Assembly (NCBI RefSeq): GCF_016793595.1 | Contig: NZ_JAEULY010000004.1 | Location: 620,001-684,000, forward strand | Direction: 5' to 3' | Origin: Phreatobacter sp. | GTDB lineage: Bacteria > Pseudomonadota > Alphaproteobacteria > Rhizobiales > Phreatobacteraceae | Length of the DNA stretch: 64,000 nt | In this document: positions 56,670 through 64,000 of the stretch, piece by piece | How the letters are laid out: each line of letters starts with the position of its first letter | Numbering within the stretch: position 1 is the stretch's first letter | Position numbers and translations under genes: made by a program | Notes under the pieces: model-generated | What the model saw: the letters and a program-made list of their open reading frames with translations, nothing else | The model's database searches: none | Told to the model about the DNA's origin: nothing

Positions 56670-57647
56670 TCAGTGGTGGCTGTGGTCATCGCCGCCGGGC
56701 GCTGCCCGCCCGCCGATCGAACCGATGCGGAAGTTCAGCTCGACAGTGCCGGCGCGCTCGAAGGTCAGCGTCACCTTGACGGTCTGGCCCTCCGCCAGTG
56801 GCCGGCGCAGCCCCACGAACATCAGGTGATAGCCGCCCGGCTTGAGCTCCACCGTCGCCCCGGGCGAGATCTCGAGACCGCCTCCGAGACCGCGCATGGT
56901 CATGACGCCGTTCACCGTCGCCATTTCATGGACCTCGACGCGCTCCGCGAAATCAGCGCTGCCGCCGGTCAGCCGGTCGGGCTGGGCGCCGCGGTTCGTC
57001 ACGGCGAGGTAGCCACCGGCGACGCGCGCGCCGCCGGGCGTCGCCCGCGACCAGGGTTGCGCGACGACGATGTCGCCCTTCGTCACGGATGCGGCCGCGC
57101 CATGACCTGCACCCTGCGCCGGCCTCTCGCCGGACGCCGCAAGAACGCGAAGCGCCGGGGCGGGCCGTTCCAGCCGCGCCGTGCTGCCTGCCTCACGCAC
57201 CTGATCCCAGCGCGCCTCGCCGCTGGCGCAGGTCTGTACCACAGGGAAATGCACCTGACCGGCGCCCGCCAGGGACGCATCGACCTGCGCGACGAAGACG
57301 AACTCGTCATAGCGATCGTCTGCCAGCGAGCCGCCGGTCCAGGCGATCTCCTTGACGCCCTCGCGCAGTTCCCTGCCGTGGCTCTGGTAGCCGCGCGCAT
57401 AGGGGCCGCTGACGGTTGCCAGCTGCCAGCCGGGCTTCGGCTGCGGCTTCACGGAAACCACGCCTTCGGGAATGGTCACGCGAATGCCGGTGGTGGGCGA
57501 CGAGCCGCAGCCATGCGGCACGGTCAGCACAGCCTTGTAGCTGCGGCCGGCCGTCGCTTCGCGGTTCTCCAGTGTGACGTGGGCGACGGCGGCGGAGCCC
57601 AGAAGCGGCGCGGTGGCCAGCGCGATGACGATACGGGGGAGGTTCAT
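56670..57647 (-). CDS. DUF1775 (YcnI-like) - PCuAC copper chaperone fusion
   Basis: 325 aa from ATG 57647 (GAGG upstream). A signal peptide (MNLPRIVIALATAPLLGSAA) is followed by AHVTLENREATAG; cleavage after AVA would leave a histidine as mature residue 1, as in the mono-histidine copper site of YcnI. Residues about 23-165 are DUF1775. After an Ala/Gly linker, residues about 200-310 are PCuAC, with the H-x10-M type ligands VEVHEMATVNGVM and GGYHLMFVGL. The tail is DDHSHH. Two copper-binding modules in one periplasmic protein suggest intramolecular copper transfer. Confidence 0.87.
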   Translation of the reverse strand: MNLPRIVIALATAPLLGSAAVAHVTLENREATAGRSYKAVLTVPHGCGSSPTTGIRVTIPEGVVSVKPQPKPGWQLATVSGPYARGYQSHGRELREGVKEIAWTGGSLADDRYDEFVFVAQVDASLAGAGQVHFPVVQTCASGEARWDQVREAGSTARLERPAPALRVLAASGERPAQGAGHGAAASVTKGDIVVAQPWSRATPGGARVAGGYLAVTNRGAQPDRLTGGSADFAERVEVHEMATVNGVMTMRGLGGGLEISPGATVELKPGGYHLMFVGLRRPLAEGQTVKVTLTFERAGTVELNFRIGSIGGRAAPGGDDHSHH

Positions 57648-57661
57648 GACGGGGCCTCGTT

Positions 57662-58750
57662 TCAACGAAAGGAAATGGGGACGGTGAGCGGCATGACCGC
57701 CGGGCCGAACTCGGCCGGCAGTGGCGGGAAGGGCGCGGCGCGGCGCACCAGCGCCGTGGCGGCCTGGTCGAGCGCGCCATTGCCGGAAGAGCGCACGAGC
57801 CCGATGCCGGTGGCGGCACCGGCGCGGGTGATCGCGAAACGCACCATGGCGACGCCCCGCTCGCCGTTGCCGGGCAGCTTGGCGCGATGAAGCTGCGCCG
57901 TGACACGGGCGAGGTAGCTCGGCGGCGGCGTGGCCGTGCGCTGCGTCTGGCTCGCCATCACGCCCCGCCCCTCCGATGCGGCGGACGGTGGCGCCGACGC
58001 CTGCCGCCGTGGCGGCTGCGGCCTCGGCTCCTGCCGCTCGGCTTCGCGCCGGGGTGGCGGCGGGCGGCGCTGCTGCGGCCCGGATCGCCGGGCCTGCAGC
58101 GGCAACTGCGCCGCGACGGGCGGCGGCGGCTCCACCTGCGGGCGTGCGGGCGGGGTTAGTTCGGCGGGCAAGGCCATGTCGATATCGGGGGGCGGATCGA
58201 TCATCACCTGCGCGGGCGCGACGGCCGCGACCTGTCGCTCGGCGGGAGGCTCCACAGGGGGGGCCTCCGTGGCGAGCGGTTCGGGCGGGATGAGTTCCGG
58301 CGGCAGCGGCATCTCGGCCATGGGCGGCGGGTCGATCTGGACATCCGGCGCCTCCGTCGCGGGCGTTTCCGGCGCGGCTGCGGCCGGTGGCGGCGAGGCT
58401 TCCGGTTCCACCAGTTCGACCTCGACCGCCGGCAATTCGGTTTGCGGCAGCGTGGGCGCCGTGAAGGCGACGAAGGCCGCGAGAAGCGCGCCATGCAGGA
58501 AGGTGGACAGCACGGCAGCCGCCGGTGCGAGGACGCGCCCGCGCGGCAGGGTGACGAGGGGCGACGCCTGCGGCACGACCTCGAATTCCGGCGCGCCCGC
58601 ATGATCGATCGCGGCCTGAACGACGATCTCCGGCGCGGCGGCAACGACGGCCTCCCCCAGCCCCGGCCGAAACGCGAACAGGGCACGCAGAGCCGCGTCG
58701 CCATCCGGCAACGGGCTTGCGGTCTCTGTTCGGATGCCGTCGAGGAGCAT
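57662..58750 (-). CDS. tonB: Energy transducer TonB
   Basis: 362 aa. A membrane helix lies at about 74-98 (LAPAAAVLSTFLHGALLAAF), followed by a long Pro/Glu/Ala-rich spanning region (about 105-265) and the C-terminal TonB domain with SYLARVTAQLHRAKLPGNG and VRSSGNGALDQAATALVRRA. Unlike classical TonB, about 70 residues precede the membrane helix. It sits 14 bp before the DUF1775-PCuAC gene and downstream of its receptor, so it is probably dedicated to that receptor. Confidence 0.87.
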   Translation of the reverse strand: MLLDGIRTETASPLPDGDAALRALFAFRPGLGEAVVAAAPEIVVQAAIDHAGAPEFEVVPQASPLVTLPRGRVLAPAAAVLSTFLHGALLAAFVAFTAPTLPQTELPAVEVELVEPEASPPPAAAAPETPATEAPDVQIDPPPMAEMPLPPELIPPEPLATEAPPVEPPAERQVAAVAPAQVMIDPPPDIDMALPAELTPPARPQVEPPPPVAAQLPLQARRSGPQQRRPPPPRREAERQEPRPQPPRRQASAPPSAASEGRGVMASQTQRTATPPPSYLARVTAQLHRAKLPGNGERGVAMVRFAITRAGAATGIGLVRSSGNGALDQAATALVRRAAPFPPLPAEFGPAVMPLTVPISFR

Positions 58751-58802
58751 TGGTCCGATCGTCCGGGGTTGTCAGGCACCGGGCCATGACGGCCCGGCGC
58801 AA

Positions 58803-58820
58803 TGATACATTATTACATCA
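58803..58820. promoter_or_regulatory. AT-rich imperfect palindrome upstream of tonB
   Basis: TGATACATTATTACATCA (58803-58820) has symmetric TGAT/ATCA ends and covers the receptor stop codon and start of the tonB leader. Metal-responsive repressors often use such TGAT-ATCA elements, but symmetry inside is weak. It might equally be an internal promoter. Confidence 0.25.
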
Positions 58821-60911
58821 AAACTTCATGCGGACGCCGCCGTAGATGCTGCGTCCCGTGCCGGGATAGAAGGTCGCCGTGGTCGCGGGATTGTAGAGCA
58901 CGACGGGGCCGAAATCCGAGATGGTGCGCCTGTCGAGGATGTTGCGTAGATCGACGAAGAGTTCGCCGCCGTTGGGCAGCTTCGCGCTCGCGGTCACCCC
59001 GAGCAGCCAGTAGCCGGGAACGCGGAACGTGTTGCGATAATCGACGAAAGCGCCTTCCGGCACGATGTCCACCGCCGGCGTGACCGTGAACAGCGGATGC
59101 TGGTAGCTCAGCGCCGTGCGCAGGACGTGGCGCGGCACCAGCGGCAGCGCGTTGTTGCCGTAGACAGGGTCGTCCGCGAACCGGAAGTCCGACCAGGTCC
59201 ACACCTGCCTGAGTGTCAGCCTGTCGCCGTTGCCGGTGAGGTCCCGTGCGAGATCGACAGCGCCCGCGAGTTCCAGCCCCTGAAGCTGCGTGCGCGGCGC
59301 GTTGAAGGTCGAGGCGGGAATGCCTGGCCCGGTATTGAACTGCAGCATCTGATTGCGCAGGTCGGAGCGGAAGGCAGTAACCTCCCACGAGAGACGGTCA
59401 TGACGGCCGCGCGTGCCGATCTCGAAAGTGGTGCCGGTCTGGGCCTTCAGCGGCACGAAGGCCGTGGTCGCCGCCGTTGTCTGCATCAGGTCGGAGAAGT
59501 CCGGCACGTCGGACGAGCGCGTGACATTGGCGAAGACCTGCACGTCGCGCAGCGGTTCCCAGAGGATGCCGACACGGGGATTGACGCCGGAATAGGTCAC
59601 GCTCCGGTCGATATTCACCGGGATCGCGTTGAGGTTCAGCCCGCCATTGTAGCGCCGCTCGGCGACATAGGCCTTCGCGCCGGCGGTCAGGGCGATCTGC
59701 GGCAGGACGAAGAAACGGTTCTCGAACCAGGCCTCGTAGTTCGCGGCATTTTGCCGGCCGTTGACGGTCTGCGGGCCGCGCGCCCCCGTGCCGTTGTTCA
59801 GGTTGACGAATTGCTGGACCTGATTGCTGCCGGCGAAGATGCGCGCGCCGACCACGACATCATTGCGAAAACCGCCGAGATTGAACGAGCCCGTGAAGCG
59901 CGGCGAGATGCCATAGGTCCAGCCGTCCTGATCCAGCACCTGGAAGACCGGGTGATTGAGGTGCTTGTGAATGGCCCAGGTGGTGATGTCGAGCTTGCCG
60001 AAGTCGAAGGCAATCGATGTCACGTTGGCGAAGCGCTGGACATAGGTGTTGCGGGCCTGATCGCCCGCGATCGCGCTGGCGCTGGCCGCGCGGGGATTGG
60101 TCATCGCCTGCCCGTAGGTGACCGAGCCCGGCAGTTTCACGTCCGTGTAATAAGCGCCGAAATAGAAGCGCGTCTCGACGCGCTCGGACAGGCGGCGACC
60201 GACATTGGCGTTGAAGTGACCGAGATTCTGCGTCTCGTGCTGCCGCCAGCCGTCGGAATGCGTGAGGGTGCCGGAGGCGCTGAAGTCCCAGTCGCCCATG
60301 ACGCGCGACACCGAACCGTAGGCGCGAACCGTGCCGAACGAGCCGGCATCGAGGCGGAAGACATTGGGCGCGACCGCCGTGTGCCCCGTGGGCGTGACGA
60401 AATTGACGGCGCCGCCCAGCGTCGAGGAGCCGAAGGGCAGCGCATTGCCGCCACGAAACACCTCGATGGCCCGGAGCGCCGATGGGTCGATCTGATAGAA
60501 ATCGCCGGAGCCATCCGCAAGGTTGGTGGGGATGCCGTCCTGCAGGATCTCGATGCCGCGCGTATGGAACGAGCGGGCAAGCCCCGAGCCACGGATCGAG
60601 AGGCGGATTTCCTGGCTGTACCGGTTCTGCACCAGAACACCCGGCGTTTCCTGCAGCACGTCACGCAGGTTGGCCGCATAGGTGCTGGCATAGGCTTCGG
60701 CATCGACATGCGAGACCGCACCGGCGGTGCGGTTCACTTGTTGGCGCTGGGTCTCGATATCGGGCGAGGTCAGCGAGCCGCGCGCAGGGCGCGACCCCTC
60801 GATGGTGATGGTCGGCAGTTCGGTCGTCTGGGCAACGGCGGCGATTGGCGCGGCAACGAGGCCGGCAGACAGGACGAGCCCGGCGCGGACCCGCATGGAT
60901 GGGATGAACAT
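58818..60911 (-). CDS. TonB-dependent outer membrane receptor
   Basis: 697 aa. After a signal peptide (MRVRAGLVLSAGLVAAPIAA) comes a TonB-box-like LPTITIEG (about 32-39), a plug domain with LRDVLQETPGVLVQNRYSQE (about 82-101) and a 22-strand barrel that ends in the expected phenylalanine (GVRMKF). The operon context (DUF2946, DUF1775-PCuAC, SCO) suggests uptake of copper or a copper complex across the outer membrane; this is inference, as iron is the more common cargo. Confidence 0.9.
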   Translation of the reverse strand: MFIPSMRVRAGLVLSAGLVAAPIAAVAQTTELPTITIEGSRPARGSLTSPDIETQRQQVNRTAGAVSHVDAEAYASTYAANLRDVLQETPGVLVQNRYSQEIRLSIRGSGLARSFHTRGIEILQDGIPTNLADGSGDFYQIDPSALRAIEVFRGGNALPFGSSTLGGAVNFVTPTGHTAVAPNVFRLDAGSFGTVRAYGSVSRVMGDWDFSASGTLTHSDGWRQHETQNLGHFNANVGRRLSERVETRFYFGAYYTDVKLPGSVTYGQAMTNPRAASASAIAGDQARNTYVQRFANVTSIAFDFGKLDITTWAIHKHLNHPVFQVLDQDGWTYGISPRFTGSFNLGGFRNDVVVGARIFAGSNQVQQFVNLNNGTGARGPQTVNGRQNAANYEAWFENRFFVLPQIALTAGAKAYVAERRYNGGLNLNAIPVNIDRSVTYSGVNPRVGILWEPLRDVQVFANVTRSSDVPDFSDLMQTTAATTAFVPLKAQTGTTFEIGTRGRHDRLSWEVTAFRSDLRNQMLQFNTGPGIPASTFNAPRTQLQGLELAGAVDLARDLTGNGDRLTLRQVWTWSDFRFADDPVYGNNALPLVPRHVLRTALSYQHPLFTVTPAVDIVPEGAFVDYRNTFRVPGYWLLGVTASAKLPNGGELFVDLRNILDRRTISDFGPVVLYNPATTATFYPGTGRSIYGGVRMKF

Positions 60912-60976
60912 GGGAATGGATTTCGGCGCATGATGGCGAGAAGCGCTTGGGAGCCCAAGCGCGGTTCAGTCTCGGA

Positions 60977-61375
60977 TCAGGCGGCGAAGGGGGGCGCTCT
61001 CGGCGATCTGGTGCCGAGCCAGCCGGCAAAGGCATAGGACGGCAGGATCGGCGCATAGCTGCGGCCAGGCGCGCGGGCCGCAACGGGCGGCTCGACAGCC
61101 TTGCCGGCCGAGGCCGGGACCGGCACGTCGACCCCGCCGGTGACGTTGCAGAACATGCAGTGCTGCGAAACCGGGGCAGGCTTCGCGGGCTGCGAACCGT
61201 CACTGACCGTCGCGAACCCGTCGGTGGTGCAGAGCACGATGGCCCCGGTCGCGTCGAAGCCCTGGGCTGTTCGCGTGACCGCGCCGAGCAGGCCGGTCGC
61301 CGCGACGAGATAGACCAGCACGCCAACCATCAGGTTGCGCGCGGCCGACCATCGATCGCTGCGGAAGACGCCCAT
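60977..61375 (-). CDS. DUF2946 family protein
   Basis: 132 aa. An N-terminal membrane helix or signal (NLMVGVLVYLVAATGLLGAV, about 14-33) is followed by the DUF2946 pattern with CTTDGFATVSDG (about 49-60) and HCMFCNVTGG (about 71-80). The HCxxC and upstream Cys could bind copper. DUF2946 genes are regularly next to copper-related TonB receptors. It is the first gene of the copper operon and is divergent from modE. Confidence 0.8.
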   Translation of the reverse strand: MGVFRSDRWSAARNLMVGVLVYLVAATGLLGAVTRTAQGFDATGAIVLCTTDGFATVSDGSQPAKPAPVSQHCMFCNVTGGVDVPVPASAGKAVEPPVAARAPGRSYAPILPSYAFAGWLGTRSPRAPPFAA

Positions 61376-61409
61376 GGGCGAGAGCTAGCGTCCCGATGCC
61401 GTTCAAGTC

Positions 61410-61430
61410 AATCGGTCGCGAACCGATTGC
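61410..61430. promoter_or_regulatory. Inverted repeat between DUF2946 and modE-like genes
   Basis: CAATCGGT (61410-61417) and ACCGATTG (61423-61430) are perfect 8-bp arms around CGCGA. The element is 35 bp upstream of the DUF2946 ATG and about 70 bp upstream of the TTG start of modE. It does not match the ModE box, so it more likely serves the copper operon. No cognate regulator gene is adjacent. Confidence 0.55.
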
Positions 61431-61500
61431 ACCATGCGACCTTGCGCCGCTAGGCTCATCGCCAACGCCTCACCCGTCCGCTCCATCGAGGAAACACGCC

Positions 61501-61905
61501 TTGCCTTCGCGCCAGCCCGCGCCTGCCGATCAGGCATCCGCCGAGACCCCCGGCCTTGCCGGCGCGATCCCGCGCATCCGCATCCTCTTCGGCGACGAGG
61601 CCCGGCTCGGCCCGGGCAAGATCGACCTGCTGGAGGCGATCGGCCGCACCGGATCGATCTCGGCCGCCGGCCGCGAACTCGGCATGTCCTATCGCCGCGC
61701 CTGGCTGCTGGTCGATGCGGTCAACGCCCTGTTCCGCACGCCCGCCGTCACGGCCTCCGCTGGCGGCGCGCATGGCGGCGGCGCCAAGCTCACCGCCTTT
61801 GGGCACGACCTCGTCGCGGCCTACAGGCGCATCGAGGCGCGGATGGGCGATGTCGTCCGCGAGGAACTCGGGCCCTTCGAGACGGAACTGCGCGAGCGGC
61901 CCTAG
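61501..61905 (+). CDS. modE: ModE-like winged helix regulator (N-terminal domain only)
   Basis: 134 aa from TTG 61501, which has GAGGAA seven bases upstream; the longer ATG 61396 frame would run through the inverted repeat and has no ribosome site. RIRILFGDEARLGPGKIDLL and EAIGRTGSISAAGRELGMSY, then RRAWLLVDAVN (about 25-70), are the LysR-like helix-turn-helix of ModE. The molybdate-binding C-terminal domains are absent, so it resembles the short ModE-domain proteins. It could bind the box upstream of modB and perhaps regulate modABC; sensing may be by another component. Confidence 0.83.
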   Translation: MPSRQPAPADQASAETPGLAGAIPRIRILFGDEARLGPGKIDLLEAIGRTGSISAAGRELGMSYRRAWLLVDAVNALFRTPAVTASAGGAHGGGAKLTAFGHDLVAAYRRIEARMGDVVREELGPFETELRERP

Positions 61906-62327
61906 AAGGCCACGCAGGCGCGACGGGTGATCACCCCGACCGATTCCTGCCGGAAGCGGCGCTTGTAGGCCTCCGCCACTTCCGCCAGACGCGGCAGGTC
62001 GCGCGCCTCGTCGGCGAGAACGATGGTGATGACCTTGCCGGGCTCGCGGATCAGCGCGCCGTTCGCCGAGCGGTACTGCCCGCGCGTATCGAGGATCGTC
62101 AGCCCGTCGGGAAAGCGCGGCGTCACCTCCGCATCGACGAAGCGCGCGAAGCTGCGCTCCGAGACACCGAGCGCGCCGCCGATGTTCCGGCCGAACATCA
62201 GGTCGGCTACGACCCGGTCGCGGCCGCCCGGCGGACAGGGCGGCGCGCCGACCGTCGCGCAGCCGGCGAGCGCCAGGGCAGCGAGGACCAGCGCCGCCCG
62301 CGCGAGGAGCGCCTGTTCCCGACTCAT
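61902..62327 (-). CDS. DUF3574 domain-containing lipoprotein
   Basis: 141 aa. The signal peptide ends in the lipobox LALAGCATV (about 17-25), with the acylated Cys22. The rest (DLMFGRNIGGALGVSERSFA, VTPRFPDGLTILDTRGQYRS, ITIVLADEARDLPRLAEVAE) fits DUF3574, a family of unknown function. The stop overlaps the convergent modE stop by 4 bp, and the gene begins a few bases inside the end of modC (ATGA), so it is probably cotranscribed with modAC. Confidence 0.83.
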   Translation of the reverse strand: MSREQALLARAALVLAALALAGCATVGAPPCPPGGRDRVVADLMFGRNIGGALGVSERSFARFVDAEVTPRFPDGLTILDTRGQYRSANGALIREPGKVITIVLADEARDLPRLAEVAEAYKRRFRQESVGVITRRACVAF

Positions 62328-63427
62328 GACCCGACCACCTTCAGCCCCGGAACGCCGCGCTCGTCCACGGCGGCCGTCTTCACCAGCGCCGTGACATCGT
62401 CGCCGACATCGAGGCCGAGATCGTCCACCGCGAGGCGCGTGAGATAGGCGACCAGCCGCTCGCCGCCTGCGAGTTCCACGGTTGCGAGCGCCAGAGGTCC
62501 CTCGCCCCGGTCCATCGCGACGATGCGGCCGGCGAGCAGTGTCCGGACGCTGATCTGGCCGGGCCGGCCGACCGCCAGCGTCACATCCGTCGCACGGATG
62601 GCCACGCGCACCGGGCCATCGCCCTCGACGATGCCGGGCACGACGATCTCGCCGGCGGGATGCCGGAGCGCGGTCACGCCGAACCGAGGCAGGATGCGCG
62701 CCTGCGTGCCAGTGATGAACGACACGGCGGCGAAGCGGTCGGCGGAGGCCGCGACCGTCGTCGGCGTCAGCACGGCGGAAGGAGACCCGGCGGCCGTGAC
62801 GCGCCCCTGGTCCAGCCGCACCACGTGCGCGGCGAGCCGCGCCACCTCGTCAACCGCATGACTGACATAGATGATCGGGATGGCGAACTCGTCGCGCAGC
62901 CGCTCGATGAACGGCAGAACCTCCAGCTTGCGGGCGGTGTCGAGCGAGGCGAGCGGCTCGTCCATCAGCAGAAGACGCGGCGAGGTCAGCAGCGCGCGGC
63001 CGATAGCGACGCGCTGGCGCTCGCCGCCGGACAGGGTGGCCGGCCGCCGCTTGAGAAGATGGCCGATGCCGAGAACCTCGACCACCGTGTCGAGGTCGAT
63101 CCGCCGCTCGGCGCGCGGCGTGAACCAGCGTCCATAGGTGAGGTTCTGGCGCACGGAGAGATGTGGAAAGAGCAGCGCATCCTGAAAGACCAGGCCGATG
63201 CGCCGCGCGTGCGGCTTCATCGCGATGCCCGCCTGCGTGTCGAGCAGCGTCTCGCCATTGACAAGGATGCGCCCGCGCGTCGGCGCCTCCAGCCCGGCGA
63301 TCAGGCGGATCGCCGTCGACTTGCCGGAACCTGACGGTCCGAACAGGGCGGTGACGCCCGCGCCTGCCTCGAAGGCGGCATCGAATGTGAAGTCCGGCCG
63401 TTCCAGCCGGCAGTCAAAGATGATCAT
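62324..63427 (-). CDS. modC: Molybdate ABC transporter ATP-binding protein
   Basis: 367 aa. Walker A is FGPSGSGKSTAIRL (about 30-43), the signature is TLSGGERQRVAIGRALL (about 127-143), Walker B is LLLMDEPLASLD, and residues about 290-360 form a Mop/TOBE domain (GQISVRTLLAGRIVAMDRGE). This is the standard ModC. It follows the modA stop by about 60 bp with no modB in between, so the permease must come from elsewhere, presumably the gene at 37688-38383. Confidence 0.92.
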   Translation of the reverse strand: MIIFDCRLERPDFTFDAAFEAGAGVTALFGPSGSGKSTAIRLIAGLEAPTRGRILVNGETLLDTQAGIAMKPHARRIGLVFQDALLFPHLSVRQNLTYGRWFTPRAERRIDLDTVVEVLGIGHLLKRRPATLSGGERQRVAIGRALLTSPRLLLMDEPLASLDTARKLEVLPFIERLRDEFAIPIIYVSHAVDEVARLAAHVVRLDQGRVTAAGSPSAVLTPTTVAASADRFAAVSFITGTQARILPRFGVTALRHPAGEIVVPGIVEGDGPVRVAIRATDVTLAVGRPGQISVRTLLAGRIVAMDRGEGPLALATVELAGGERLVAYLTRLAVDDLGLDVGDDVTALVKTAAVDERGVPGLKVVGS

Positions 63428-63486
63428 GGCGGCGCGCCCGCAGCTTGCGCGGACGCGCGCCTGGCATGGTCGATCAGCACGTCATC

Positions 63487-64000
63487 CTACCGCCGGACAG
63501 TAAAGCCTTCCGCCTCGAAAATCCGGGTTGCGGCCGGAGAACGCAAGTAGGCGAGAAAGGCCGCGGCATCGGCGTGGCGCGCCGAGGCGGTCAGGGCGAA
63601 GGGATATTCGACCGGCGGGTGGCTGCCGGCCGGGAACGTGCCGACCACCTTCACGCGCGGCTCGGTTCTGGCATCGGTCGCGTAGACGATGCCGTAGCGG
63701 GCTTCGCCACGGGCGACGAGGGCAAGCGCGGCGCGCACATTGTCGGCGCCCGCTACCTTCGGCTGGACGTCGTTCCACACACCGAGATGGGTGAGCGCGG
63801 CCTGCGCATAGCGGCCGACGGGGACAGCGCGGGGGTCGCCGGTGGCGAGGCGCGAATCGCCGATGGCCGCGGCCAGCGGGAAATTCGGCGCGATCGTCAG
63901 GCTGGACTGGACGTCGGGGGCAGCGATCAGCACCAGCGAATTGGCGAGCAGCGTCGAGCGCGTCTCGACCTTGATCAGATTGCGCTGCTGCATCCAGTTC
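63487..64000 (-). CDS. modA: Molybdate ABC transporter substrate-binding protein, C-terminal part
   Basis: The last 170 or so codons of modA; the gene continues beyond the window edge (reading enters as NWMQQRNLIKVETRSTLLAN). Visible ModA features are RLATGDPRAVPVGRYAQAAL (the conserved DP-x-VPxG-Y ligand loop) and ARYGIVYATDAR. It binds molybdate or tungstate in the periplasm. The start and signal peptide are outside the window. Confidence 0.9.
   Translation of the reverse strand, partial: NWMQQRNLIKVETRSTLLANSLVLIAAPDVQSSLTIAPNFPLAAAIGDSRLATGDPRAVPVGRYAQAALTHLGVWNDVQPKVAGADNVRAALALVARGEARYGIVYATDARTEPRVKVVGTFPAGSHPPVEYPFALTASARHADAAAFLAYLRSPAATRIFEAEGFTVRR

Noticed and set aside
59097..61037. 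646-codon plus-strand frame opposite the TonB receptor and DUF2946
   Set aside because: Antisense shadow of well-supported genes; no recognisable domain.

Overview
This is a GC-rich (about two thirds G+C) chromosomal window from an alphaproteobacterium, most likely of the Hyphomicrobiales (Rhizobiales; Bosea/Phreatobacter-like). The evidence is the gene families (DUF2339, DUF3422, UPF0280 and PF06684 proteins, several Liv-type importers), dense ATGA-overlap operons, and REP palindromes of the type common in that order. I see no tRNA, rRNA, CRISPR array, insertion sequence or prophage. The genus is an inference.

Region 1 (1-12572) is one tightly coupled catabolic operon. It holds the end of a Liv-type ABC ATPase, an ATP-dependent lactam/hydantoin hydrolase pair (hyuA/hyuB), a molybdenum hydroxylase (FAD subunit plus fused 2Fe-2S/Mo subunit), a 6-hydroxynicotinate reductase-like iron-sulfur flavoprotein, a MarR regulator, a UPF0280 (ApbE-related) protein, a PF06684 protein, a GNAT acetyltransferase and a CaiB/BaiF CoA-transferase. 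I read it as import, hydroxylation, ring reduction, ATP-driven ring opening and CoA activation of an N-heterocycle such as a pyridine carboxylate. It is the best candidate here for an under-described system.

Region 2 (12573-20897) is housekeeping and accessory: a VapBC-type toxin-antitoxin pair with its operator, a histidine phosphatase, a WD40 protein, a large DUF2339 membrane protein, a tyrosine phosphatase, an HD hydrolase, a DUF1624 acetyltransferase and Tag glycosylase.

Region 3 (20898-35429) looks like an aerobic aryl-CoA regulon. It has a complete Liv importer with an embedded MarR gene, a D-threonine-aldolase-like enzyme, two RidA proteins, an aryl-CoA ligase, an acyl-CoA dehydrogenase, an enoyl-CoA hydratase, an SDR, and a bifunctional flavin monooxygenase/reductase of the 2-aminobenzoyl-CoA (salicylyl-CoA 5-hydroxylase) type. 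Three copies of one 20-bp AT-rich motif sit in front of the importer and between the divergent catabolic operons, so the embedded MarR protein is the likely regulator.

Region 4 (35430-54048) holds an SDR, pncB, an isolated modB with a molybdate-box-like operator, a VOC-SBP-permease-permease-ATPase peptide/opine-type importer, an amine-oxidase-like/cupin/NIPSNAP operon, an aldo/keto reductase, DUF3422, a sulfatase, a Bug-family binding protein and an acetolactate-synthase-like ThDP enzyme.

Region 5 (54049-64000) has hemF, an APH(6)-type kinase and a copper-handling operon (SCO, DUF1775-PCuAC fusion, TonB, TonB-dependent receptor, DUF2946). It ends with a modE-like regulator, a DUF3574 lipoprotein, modC and the 3' part of modA. 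modA and modC are adjacent with no modB between them; the only modB in the window lies about 24 kb away.
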